Part shown: one piece after another, positions 1 to 5,111 of the stretch
How positions within the stretch are numbered: position 1 is the stretch's first letter
Layout: each line of letters starts with the position of its first letter
Source of the DNA: Gammaproteobacteria bacterium
GTDB taxonomy: Bacteria > Pseudomonadota > Gammaproteobacteria > UBA1113
DNA length: 5,197 bases
Reading direction: 5' to 3'
Assembly (NCBI GenBank): GCA_019752835.1
Contig: JAIELR010000105.1
Span: 1-5,197, forward strand
The notes under the pieces: model-generated
Database searches by the model: none
Told to the model about the DNA's origin: nothing
Seen by the model: the letters and a program-made list of their open reading frames with translations, nothing else
Program-made: the position numbers and the translations under genes

Positions 1-510
1 ACCACCATTGGGTGGATTATACTTAAAGCCACCGTCCTTGGGTGGATTGTGTGAAGGTGTTATGACGATACCATCTGCAAGTCCAGTGTTACGACCCTGG
101 TTATACGTCAGGATCGCGTGTGAAATCACAGGAGTGGGGGTGTATTCATTTCGCTTAGCGATCATGACCTCTATTGCGTTGGCCGCCAAGACCTCAAGCG
201 CATTAGCAAAGGCGGGCGCCGATAGCGCATGAGTATCTATGCCAAGAAACAAGGGGCCATTGATATTTTTTTGTAAGCGGTATAGAACAATAGCTTGCGT
301 GATAGCCAGTATATGCCATTCATTAAAGGATTTTTCAAACGCGCATCCTCGATGTCCTGACGTGCCAAATAAGACTCGTTGGCTTTTTATGGCAGGATCA
401 GGTCTCTCGGTGTAGTAGGCGGTGATAAGCTTGGGTATATCGGTGAGTAATTCAGATGGCGTGGGTTTTCCCGCCAAAGGGCTTATCTTCCTTGATGTAG
501 CCTGACCCAT
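1..510 (-). CDS. pgm: Phosphoglucomutase (alpha-D-glucose phosphate-specific), N-terminal 170 codons, runs off the left edge
   Basis: Interconverts glucose-1-phosphate and glucose-6-phosphate in the cytoplasm, linking glycogen or nucleotide-sugar metabolism to central metabolism. The leftward frame is open from an ATG at 510-508 to the window edge. It carries the family hallmarks in order: FGTSGHRG at residues 48-55, SFNEWHILAITQAI at 61-74, DTHALSAPAF at 92-101, EYTPTPVISHAIL at 122-134, and the phosphoserine loop TPSHNPPKDGG at 151-161, where Ser153 is the expected phosphorylated catalytic residue. Spacing matches the bacterial Pgm family of about 545 residues, so roughly two thirds of the protein lies outside the window. 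The start is firm: an in-frame TGA (513-511) immediately precedes the ATG, and a GGGAG Shine-Dalgarno lies 7 nt upstream (522-518). The gene is divergent from zwf, whose enzyme uses the glucose-6-phosphate Pgm makes. No internal damage is seen. Confidence 0.96.
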   Translation of the reverse strand, partial: MGQATSRKISPLAGKPTPSELLTDIPKLITAYYTERPDPAIKSQRVLFGTSGHRGCAFEKSFNEWHILAITQAIVLYRLQKNINGPLFLGIDTHALSAPAFANALEVLAANAIEVMIAKRNEYTPTPVISHAILTYNQGRNTGLADGIVITPSHNPPKDGGFKYNPPNGG

Positions 511-547
511 TCAGCGTCTCCCTTTTATCTTTCGTTTCCAAAAAGCG

Positions 548-599
548 CTATACTCCCCGCACATGAGTATCTCTGCTATGATGGTGCATCAGAGTATAG
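548..599. promoter_or_regulatory. Nested inverted repeats in the pgm/zwf divergent region (operator-like)
   Basis: Two symmetric elements are nested here. The inner one, at 579-591, is TGATG-GTG-CATCA, a perfect 5-bp inverted repeat around a 3-bp centre. The outer arms are CTATACTC (548-555) and GAGTATAG (592-599), an exact 8-bp inverted pair; a third copy of GAGTAT lies at 565-570. The inner palindrome sits on the predicted pgm transcription start and the right outer arm contains its -10. This placement suits a repressor site that could act on one or both divergent genes. It does not resemble the known HexR operator that controls zwf in some gammaproteobacteria, and no regulator is assigned. 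Confidence 0.35.
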
Positions 600-619
600 G
601 TTAATTTGTTATTATTCAA
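593..619 (-). promoter_or_regulatory. Candidate leftward promoter for pgm
   Basis: On the minus strand, TTGAAT (619-614) serves as a -35 and TATACT (598-593) as a -10, separated by 15 bp. The -10 matches consensus at five of six positions; the -35 is weaker and the spacer short. Transcription would start near 586 and give a leader of about 75 nt before the pgm ATG. It is the best promoter seen in the divergent gap for pgm. No equally good promoter was found for zwf: TACATA (635-640) is a possible -10 but has a poor -35. Confidence 0.35.
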
Positions 620-703
620 GTTATTTTAAGAACTTACATAGCCCGAATTTGGCTTCGCCGAGGGCGCTGTGATTCATCCGAGCTACAAAAATGGAGTTTA
701 GTT

Positions 704-2242
704 ATGAAAAAAAAACCGGATATTGCTTGTCCAGAAAACGCTAGCTCGGAACCTGCGCAACAACCTGCCCATCCCTGTATATTAGTCATTTTTGGAATTG
801 CGGGTGATTTGACCAAGCGTCTGTTGTATCCTGCCATTTGCAATTTAGGTAGTAGGGGATTATTGGATGAAAATTTTTATATCGTCGGTGTCGCGGTAGA
901 AAAATACACAACCAAAACGTTTCGGACGCAAATGGAAAAAAATGTGCAACAATTTGTGACTGATCCGGCAGCCAAAAAATTTGGTCTGGCGTTTCTCGAC
1001 CGTATTTATTATATCGCTGGCGATTTTGATGATGATCATACTTACGCCGAATTAAAAACCACGCTGAAAAAACTCGAGGATAAAAAGGCCAGTAAAAATT
1101 GTTTGTTTTATTTTGCAGCTCCGCCTGATTTCATTGGAACGCTTGCGACAGGACTAAAAAAAGAAAATTTGCTGACTGAAAAAGACGGTGATTATTTCAG
1201 ACGTATTATTGTTGAAAAACCATTTGGCTGTGATCTGGCTTCAGCAAAAAATTTGAACCGCGAATTACTGACCTATGTTGAGGAAAAACAAATATTTCGT
1301 ATTGATCATTTTTTGGGAAAAGAAACAGTCCAAAATTTGCTGGCATTTCGTTTTTCGAACGGTATTTTTGAACCGATTTGGAACCGTCGCTATATTGATC
1401 ATGTACAAATTACGGTGGCAGAAACAATAGGTATTGGATTACGCGGCGCTTATTACGAGAAAGCCGGTGCTTTGCGAGATATGGTGCCCAATCATATATT
1501 GCAACTATTAAGCTTGATTACCATGGAACCACCGGTAGCCTTTACTGCTGACTACATTCAAGATGAAAAATCTAAAGTTTTACACGCGATACAGGTGTTT
1601 ACACCAGAGCAAGTATTGCATCAAGCTGTTCGTGGCCAATATGGATCTGGCAAAATGGGTTCTGTTGAAGTGCCAGCTTATCGATCGGAACCAAACGTGA
1701 ACCCCGAATCATTAACTGAAACCTATGTGGCCTTAAAAATGATGTTGGATAATTGGCGTTGGCTACACGTGCCATTTTATGTACGAACTGGTAAACATTT
1801 GCAAGCTCGCTCGTCTGAAATAGTCATTCAGTTTAAATCAGAACCTGCCATTTTGTTTGGCGGTGCAGGCAAAAATGTTAAGCCTAATTTGCTGCGAATA
1901 AAAATTCAACCAGATGAAGGAATTTCACTGAGATTTAACGCAAAAATACCAGGACAATCGTTGCAGCTAGGACAAGTCGATATGAATTTTAAATACAGCG
2001 ATTATTTTGGTATTGAACCACGCACGGGTTACGAGACTGTTTTATATGATTGTATGAATGGTGATCATACTTTATTTGAACGAGCAGAAATGGTAGAAAC
2101 AGCCTGGGGAATAATACAACCTATTATAGATGTTTGGCATGCACTACCACCCCGCAACTTCCCTAATTATGCAGCAGGAAGTTGGGGGCCAAAAGAAGCG
2201 GATGATTTGTTAACTCAGGATGATAGGGTATGGATAATGTAA
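704..2242 (+). CDS. zwf: Glucose-6-phosphate 1-dehydrogenase
   Basis: Oxidises glucose-6-phosphate to 6-phosphoglucono-1,5-lactone with NADP+ (or NAD+), the entry step of the oxidative pentose phosphate and Entner-Doudoroff routes; cytoplasmic. The 512-residue product has the usual family length (about 490-510). A Rossmann nucleotide loop GIAGDLTKR lies at residues 31-39 (usually GASGDL, so here the Ser/Thr is Ala). EKPFG is at 171-175 and the active-site signature RIDHFLGKE at 199-207. His264 in VPNHILQLL lies 62 residues after His202, the same spacing as the catalytic His178/His240 pair of the Leuconostoc enzyme. RTGK at 361-364 and a conserved C-terminal YDCMNGDHTLF block at 448-458 complete the fold. 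The first 25 residues are a hydrophilic extension. GGAG at 693-696, 7 nt upstream, supports the ATG. Its last 13 bases overlap pgl, so the two genes form an operon and work in succession. Confidence 0.97.
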   Translation: MKKKPDIACPENASSEPAQQPAHPCILVIFGIAGDLTKRLLYPAICNLGSRGLLDENFYIVGVAVEKYTTKTFRTQMEKNVQQFVTDPAAKKFGLAFLDRIYYIAGDFDDDHTYAELKTTLKKLEDKKASKNCLFYFAAPPDFIGTLATGLKKENLLTEKDGDYFRRIIVEKPFGCDLASAKNLNRELLTYVEEKQIFRIDHFLGKETVQNLLAFRFSNGIFEPIWNRRYIDHVQITVAETIGIGLRGAYYEKAGALRDMVPNHILQLLSLITMEPPVAFTADYIQDEKSKVLHAIQVFTPEQVLHQAVRGQYGSGKMGSVEVPAYRSEPNVNPESLTETYVALKMMLDNWRWLHVPFYVRTGKHLQARSSEIVIQFKSEPAILFGGAGKNVKPNLLRIKIQPDEGISLRFNAKIPGQSLQLGQVDMNFKYSDYFGIEPRTGYETVLYDCMNGDHTLFERAEMVETAWGIIQPIIDVWHALPPRNFPNYAAGSWGPKEADDLLTQDDRVWIM

Positions 2243-3015
2243 TAAAGAATAATATTATTAAGGCATTTCCCGAGCTGTCTGATTTATTTCAGGCAGTTGT
2301 TGACGATTTTGTGCAGCGCGCAAATACAGCCCTTGCGGCGAAAGATTTTTTTACCGTAGTTCTTTCAGGCGGAAATACAGCTAAGTATTTTTTTGATGCT
2401 TTAGCTGAAAGTGAATTATCTATCCCGTGGCGTCAAATAAAAATTTTCTTTGGCGATGAGCGTTATGTGTCTGCTAATGATGAAGAAAGCAATTATTACA
2501 TGGCCAAAAAACATTTATTCTCAAAACTTCCCATTCCTACGGAAAATATCTACCGAATTCCAACGGAGTTTAGTGTTCCTAAAATAGCGGCTGAACATTA
2601 TGAAATGACGTTACGCAAGGTTTTTTCCTTAAAAAACAATGAATTTCCTAAGTTTGATTTAGTGTATCTTGGTCTTGGGGAGAATGCTCATACCGCCTCA
2701 CTGATGCCCTTCAGTGACATAGTAGAAGATTATATTGAGGGAAAAAATACCGATAAAATAGTTGCATCCTTATGGGTTCCCGAGCTTAATATGTATCGAA
2801 TTACCCTCACCCCTGATGCTATTAATCATGCTACTTGCGTTTGTTTTATGGTGACAGGGTCCAGTAAAGCCTCAGCCGTATGGCATACGCTCAATGGACC
2901 GTTTAATCCTCAGGAATATCCCGCGCAATTAATTCAATGCGTGCACGAAAAAACGATTTGGTATCTTGATCAGACCGCGGTCAAGCTCTTGAGGGTATAT
3001 ATCCATCGCACCTGA
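2230..3015 (+). CDS. pgl: 6-phosphogluconolactonase
   Basis: Hydrolyses 6-phosphoglucono-lactone, the product of the upstream zwf enzyme, to 6-phosphogluconate; cytoplasmic. The 261-residue length is close to that of bacterial DevB-type lactonases (about 230-260). Family blocks appear in order: LSGGNTAKYFFDAL at 45-58, FFGDERYV at 73-80 followed by SNYYMAKKHLF at 87-97, LGLGENAHTASLMP at 147-160 with presumed catalytic His154, RITLTPDAINHA at 190-201, TGSSKA at 209-214, and WYLDQTA at 244-250. One oddity is GENAHTASLMP where most relatives have GxDGHTASLFP; the histidine and TASL remain, so activity is probably kept. The ATG lies inside the end of zwf (13-base overlap) with AGGA at 2217-2220, 9 nt upstream, suggesting translational coupling. 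No third gene of the pathway (edd, gnd, eda) follows; the next gene is convergent. Confidence 0.95.
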   Translation: MDNVIKNNIIKAFPELSDLFQAVVDDFVQRANTALAAKDFFTVVLSGGNTAKYFFDALAESELSIPWRQIKIFFGDERYVSANDEESNYYMAKKHLFSKLPIPTENIYRIPTEFSVPKIAAEHYEMTLRKVFSLKNNEFPKFDLVYLGLGENAHTASLMPFSDIVEDYIEGKNTDKIVASLWVPELNMYRITLTPDAINHATCVCFMVTGSSKASAVWHTLNGPFNPQEYPAQLIQCVHEKTIWYLDQTAVKLLRVYIHRT

Positions 3016-3031
3016 AGATGCGATAGGTATA
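2998..3031 (+). terminator. Weak hairpin at the end of pgl
   Basis: ATCGCA (3005-3010) and TGCGAT (3019-3024) form a 6-bp stem around an 8-nt loop that holds the pgl stop codon. With two single-base bulges the stem extends through CC/GG and TATA/TATA to 2998-3031. No run of T follows, so it is not a classical intrinsic terminator. It may stabilise the 3' end or slow polymerase before the convergent gene. Confidence 0.3.
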
Positions 3032-3037
3032 GGTACT

Positions 3038-4024
3038 TTAAACTTCTGGGGGAGGAGTCGACGCCCCCAGTTCTAATTCAGTAGTATTTTTAGAAATGTT
3101 AGGAATTGAGTTCTTTCGGTTCGAGGTAAAAAAAGCTTGATTATTTACTAAAATTTCCTCAGAGTTTAATTTATCGCGTTTCTGTTTAAGCTGCTGAAGC
3201 TTTAAACGTTCGGCATCAGTTTTGTTTTTTAACCATTGAAGATTGTTTTCACTATCATAAATTTTATCGTTCAATTTTTCTTGTTTGAAGGTTTGATTTT
3301 TTTTGAGTCCATTACTTATTTCAAGAATATTACCGATAATCTCTTCTTTAAGCTGTTTAACTTCATTGGTCAAGTTTAAAATTTTATTTTCATAAGTTTT
3401 TTCAACTAAATTTTGACGTTTTTTTTCTTCTAGCTCCCTTTGAGTTGCTTCTATTCTTTCTTGTTGTATTTGCTGGCAAAAGTTTTGCATTTCTAATGTT
3501 AATTGTTTGATTTCTTGACTGATTTGCTGTTGTTGATTTGGTTCCAGGCGTTGAGCTGGTGCTAGGTGTTGCAATGGTGCTAGGTATTGCAATGGTGCTT
3601 GGTGTTGCAATGGTGCTTGATGCTGCAATGGTGCTTGATGCTGCGCATGTTCACGCTCATAAAGATGCCAGGACCATTCTTTCTGTTGGTGTTGCTCAAT
3701 AGGTGCTGACTGACTACCTTGTTTGGACATGAGTTGACTTTGGTCAGAAAGTGTTAAAGGAGAGAAATTATCAGTATCCAGTGGATTTTCCTGTATTTCA
3801 TGTAGCAAAGTATTTGGCTGATAATACTGATTCCAGATGTTGGCAGTCTCATCGGGTTTGGACGCTTTATTAGGAGGCAGATAACTTGGTTGATCTGGAT
3901 AATAAATGCTCGCATTGGACTCCTGGTTGAACAATGCGTTCGCGTGATTGATGGTAATATTAGTCTGTTGTGGCGCTGCATTTCCATACCCGTAAGGATA
4001 AGGAAGGGGACGATTATTACGCAT
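3038..4024 (-). CDS. Gln-rich coiled-coil protein with hexapeptide repeats, unknown function
   Basis: No family is recognised. The 328-residue product begins with a low-complexity segment rich in Pro, Tyr, Asn and Gln (about 1-125, starting MRNNRPLPYPYGYG). Next come six tandem hexapeptides of the type HQAPLQ (about 129-164), then a long Glu/Lys/Gln-rich stretch with heptad-like spacing, predicted coiled coil (about 165-290). The tail is polar and ends ELELGASTPPPEV. No signal peptide or membrane segment is visible and there is a single cysteine. The frame can be extended to a GTG at 4039, but that codon belongs to the Shine-Dalgarno GTGGAG: GGAG at 4037-4034 stands 9 nt before the ATG at 4024-4022, so the ATG is preferred. 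The composition recalls secreted effectors or cytoskeletal and tip proteins of host-associated bacteria; that is inference only. The gene stands alone and converges on pgl. Confidence 0.8.
   Translation of the reverse strand: MRNNRPLPYPYGYGNAAPQQTNITINHANALFNQESNASIYYPDQPSYLPPNKASKPDETANIWNQYYQPNTLLHEIQENPLDTDNFSPLTLSDQSQLMSKQGSQSAPIEQHQQKEWSWHLYEREHAQHQAPLQHQAPLQHQAPLQYLAPLQHLAPAQRLEPNQQQQISQEIKQLTLEMQNFCQQIQQERIEATQRELEEKKRQNLVEKTYENKILNLTNEVKQLKEEIIGNILEISNGLKKNQTFKQEKLNDKIYDSENNLQWLKNKTDAERLKLQQLKQKRDKLNSEEILVNNQAFFTSNRKNSIPNISKNTTELELGASTPPPEV
3046..3070. terminator. GC-rich hairpin between the convergent genes
   Basis: CTGGGGG (3046-3052) and CCCCCAG (3064-3070) form a perfect 7-bp, mostly G:C stem around an 11-nt loop that contains the palindrome GTCGAC. 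It lies within the last ten codons of the leftward gene and just past pgl, so it would fold in transcripts from both directions. Neither side has a strong T-tract (leftward, AAGTTTAAAG follows). It may act as a weak bidirectional terminator or a roadblock. The same bases encode the Pro-rich C-terminal tail of the leftward protein. Confidence 0.35.
3533..3640 (-). repeat. Six tandem 18-bp units encoding hexapeptide repeats
   Basis: Six in-frame 18-bp units encode, in reading order, HQAPLQ three times, then YLAPLQ, HLAPAQ and RLEPNQ. The first units are nearly identical at DNA level (GATGCTGCAATGGTGCTT-type on the plus strand) and the later ones diverge. This points to growth by slippage at the N-terminal end and ageing toward the coiled coil. 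Because 18 is a multiple of three, copy-number change would keep the frame. Confidence 0.9.
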
Positions 4025-4091
4025 AATATTTTTCTCCACTATTATATATATTTAACATGCTCAACAGTTCAAGCGACGATCACTACAAGAT

Positions 4092-4113
4092 AATATAGCA
4101 TTTATGCCTATAT
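4092..4113 (-). promoter_or_regulatory. Extended -10 promoter with overlapping inverted repeat, upstream of the coiled-coil gene
   Basis: On the minus strand the bases 4100-4092 read TGCTATATT, an extended -10 (TGn plus TATATT); no good -35 is seen. It would give a leader of about 60 nt before the ATG at 4024. It is embedded in an inverted repeat: ATATAGCAT (4093-4101) faces ATGC-C-TATAT (4104-4113), with a 2-nt centre and one bulged base. This is a plausible regulator site, though the DNA is AT-rich enough that some symmetry is expected by chance. Confidence 0.4.
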
Positions 4114-4176
4114 ATGTAATAACATTATTGACATAACATATCTGTAAAAAGTCTATTAAACTAACAACAGTTGAAA

Positions 4177-4189
4177 TATAATTAGGAGG
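4177..4189 (+). promoter_or_regulatory. Consensus TATAAT and orphan strong Shine-Dalgarno
   Basis: A perfect TATAAT (4177-4182) is followed after one base by AGGAGG (4184-4189). A GTG 9 nt downstream of AGGAGG (4199) opens only a five-codon frame (GTG AAC TTG AAT GAA TAA), which overlaps the ATG of the 24-codon ORF at 4209. A TTGACA lies at 4128-4133, too far from TATAAT to pair with it. If transcription began from this TATAAT, most of the AGGAGG would be lost, so the -10 and the ribosome site cannot easily both be used. Confidence 0.3.
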
Positions 4190-4208
4190 GATTGGTTAGT
4201 GAACTTGA

Positions 4209-4283
4209 ATGAATAAACATATTTGTAGGCGTACTGAGGATTTCTTTACTTCTGTTCCTCAATTAATGAATAGACTGTTGTAG
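4209..4283 (+). CDS. Small ORF of 24 codons, possible remnant
   Basis: The frame runs ATG to TAG and gives a basic peptide starting MNKHICRRTEDFF and ending MNRLL. No family is recognised. AGGAGG lies 19 nt upstream, too far to serve this ATG directly, but a five-codon GTG frame in between overlaps it by 8 bases and could couple translation. Past the TAG at 4281 the same frame is open for 30 more codons to a TAA at 4374, so this may be a longer gene broken by one amber codon. However, a terminator hairpin sits in that second half. It may be a decayed insertion-sequence or phage gene, or chance. Confidence 0.25.
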   Translation: MNKHICRRTEDFFTSVPQLMNRLL

Positions 4284-4303
4284 TGGGTTATATCCGCAAA
4301 GAA

Positions 4304-4339
4304 AGCCCCTCGATTCTGGCAAAAAAAGGGGCTATTTTT
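4304..4339. terminator. Intrinsic terminator, strongest rightward
   Basis: AGCCCCT (4304-4310) and AGGGGCT (4327-4333) form a perfect 7-bp GC-rich stem with a 16-nt loop. Rightward it is followed by ATTTTTA. Read leftward the stem is followed by TTCTTT, so it may also work on the minus strand. Rightward it lies 20 nt past the 24-codon ORF, which suggests that ORF belongs to a transcribed unit. Confidence 0.7.
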
Positions 4340-4444
4340 ACGGACAGTACCCAATGATGGCGAGATGCCTTTGTAATCATAACAACCCAAAGAGACCTGT
4401 GTTTTCTGATCGTCAACATGCACAACGCCCACGAATGAGCATAT

Positions 4445-4465
4445 AAAAAGGCCTAAAATGGGCCT
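4445..4465 (-). terminator. Leftward intrinsic terminator after the 41-codon ORF
   Basis: On the minus strand AGGCC (4465-4461) pairs with GGCCT (4453-4449) around the 7-nt loop CATTTTA, followed by a T-run (TTTTT, then ATAT). It begins 27 nt after the TGA of the leftward small ORF. The stem is short but GC-rich, and the T-run is right against it. A separate palindrome GTGGCCAC lies just before it at 4469-4476. Confidence 0.6.
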
Positions 4466-4492
4466 AATGTGGCCACTTGACTGAGCTATGCT

Positions 4493-4618
4493 TCATGAAC
4501 GGGTCTTAATAAGGTCAGTTTCATGATGAGCATCAATATCCCGTCTATAGAATACTAACATTGACATATACTTGTCAACAGTTTTCGCGCGCAAACCTTG
4601 AGCGTGAAAAATACACAT
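4493..4618 (-). CDS. Small protein of 41 residues, unknown function
   Basis: A leftward frame runs from ATG at 4618-4616 to TGA at 4495-4493. It is preceded by GAGGAG (4633-4628), a strong Shine-Dalgarno 9 nt upstream, and followed 27 nt later by an intrinsic terminator, so the layout is that of a real small gene. The peptide starts MCIFHAQGLRAKTVDKYMSM and has a charged C-terminus (RRDIDAHHETDLIKTRS), with no signal peptide or clear membrane segment. The frame also allows an upstream ATG at 4651 (52 residues), but that start has no good ribosome site. GLRAKTVDKYMSML faintly resembles the SAM-like N-terminal domain of tyrosine recombinases; this is too weak to name it. It could also be the tail of a decayed gene, since the frame stays open for about 40 codons further upstream without a better start. 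Confidence 0.45.
   Translation of the reverse strand: MCIFHAQGLRAKTVDKYMSMLVFYRRDIDAHHETDLIKTRS
4549..4578 (-). promoter_or_regulatory. Promoter-like TTGACA/TATTCT within an 18-bp inverted repeat
   Basis: On the minus strand a consensus TTGACA (4578-4573) and TATTCT (4554-4549) are 18 bp apart. The -35 is one arm of an inverted repeat: 4561-4578 reads TTGACA-TATACT-TGTCAA, so a TTGACA faces outward on each strand. Transcription leftward from about 4542 to the terminator at 4445 would give an RNA of roughly 100 nt. The element lies inside the 41-codon ORF, so it is either internal to that gene or evidence that the ORF is not the functional unit. Confidence 0.4.
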
Positions 4619-4876
4619 AATAAACCTCTCCTCAATCAATAAAGATTTCATGGAGATAAGCGCCTGATGTGAAGGCCAAAGAAGGAAAAAAAAATGATGA
4701 AGGGCGAAAGAAAATGGATTTACTGAAGAGAAAAATAAATAGCACCAATATGGTCTTAATTATCAAATAAATCGTTAAGGCATTAATTTAGAAATAATTG
4801 AGCAGCAATAAGCGACCTCGTTATTTGTTCTCTACACCAATATTATAGCTACTTGGTTATTTAGTAAAAATACTTG

Positions 4877-4904
4877 TTGTCAATTGGTCAAAGCTCGATA
4901 AAAT
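4877..4904 (+). promoter_or_regulatory. Promoter for the SRPBCC fragment
   Basis: TTGTCA (4877-4882) and TAAAAT (4899-4904) each match consensus at five of six positions and are 16 bp apart. Transcription would start near 4911, leaving a 5' leader of about 78 nt. The leader starts with a hairpin, AGCCT (4917-4921) against AGGCT (4927-4931), with no T-run after it. Confidence 0.5.
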
Positions 4905-4988
4905 GATTGTCTCCCAAGCCTTAAAAAGGCTAGTTGTTCAAGGTTTGGTCCAGTGCTTAGTCATGTAAGTATGAAAAGGAAAAAAATA

Positions 4989-5111
4989 ATGTTAGAGATA
5001 AAAACGGAAAAAGTAATAAATGCACCTCTTGAGGAAGTTTGGTATGTGCTTGCCAATTTTAGTGATTATAAAAACTGGAATAGTTTTATTCCCAGTGAGA
5101 CGTGTTTCTGA
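4989..5111 (+). pseudogene. Truncated SRPBCC/START-like (polyketide cyclase-type) protein, N-terminal 40 codons
   Basis: Intact members are 140-150 residue helix-grip proteins that bind hydrophobic ligands in a cavity. The 40 residues here match the usual family opening: a first beta strand and turn (IKTEKVINAPLEEVWYVL, residues 4-21), then a helix and the FSDYKNWNSFIP segment (24-35), equivalent to the common Pro-x-x-x-V-W and DF-x-x-Y-x-x-W-N-x-F pattern. AAGGA (4976-4980) lies 8 nt before the ATG and a promoter stands upstream, so expression signals look intact. The frame ends at TGA 5109-5111, about 100 residues short, and from the next base the DNA is a 36-bp tandem repeat with nothing family-like in any frame. 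The likeliest reading is a gene cut by repeat insertion or recombination. A functional micro-protein is less likely. Confidence 0.65.

Larger units (their letters stand above)
4114..4988. other. Gene-poor stretch between the coiled-coil gene and the SRPBCC fragment
   Basis: About 870 bases with no conventional gene on either strand. The supportable contents are listed separately: a 24-codon rightward ORF, a terminator at 4304-4339, a leftward terminator at 4445-4465, a 41-codon leftward ORF at 4493-4618, and promoter-like sites at 4549-4578 and 4877-4904. From about 4620 to 4876 nothing beyond AT-rich sequence and ORFs of under 20 codons was seen. No tRNA-like cloverleaf, rRNA or intact transposase was recognised. 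Confidence 0.6.

Noticed and set aside
8..232. Rightward 74-codon open frame
   Set aside because: It lies entirely antisense to the clearly recognisable pgm gene and resembles no protein family.
641..665. Hairpin in the zwf leader (GGC-TTC-GCC core with GCCC/GGGC outer pairs)
   Set aside because: The stem is short, has mismatches, no T-run, and does not hide the zwf Shine-Dalgarno; no known riboswitch fold.
634..843. Leftward 69-codon frame across the start of zwf
   Set aside because: It is antisense to the zwf N-terminus, where the nucleotide-binding loop is encoded; no independent support.
3754..4093. Alternative frames on both strands over the start of the coiled-coil gene (minus 3754-3987, plus 3890-4093)
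   Set aside because: They are out-of-frame shadows of the leftward gene, without good ribosome sites or recognisable motifs.
4714..4770. 18-codon rightward ORF (starts MDLLKRK)
   Set aside because: Too short, weak ribosome site and no recognisable feature.
4917..4931. AGCCT/AGGCT hairpin as a terminator
   Set aside because: Five to six base pairs without a T-run on the rightward side; it falls at the start of the predicted leader of the SRPBCC fragment.
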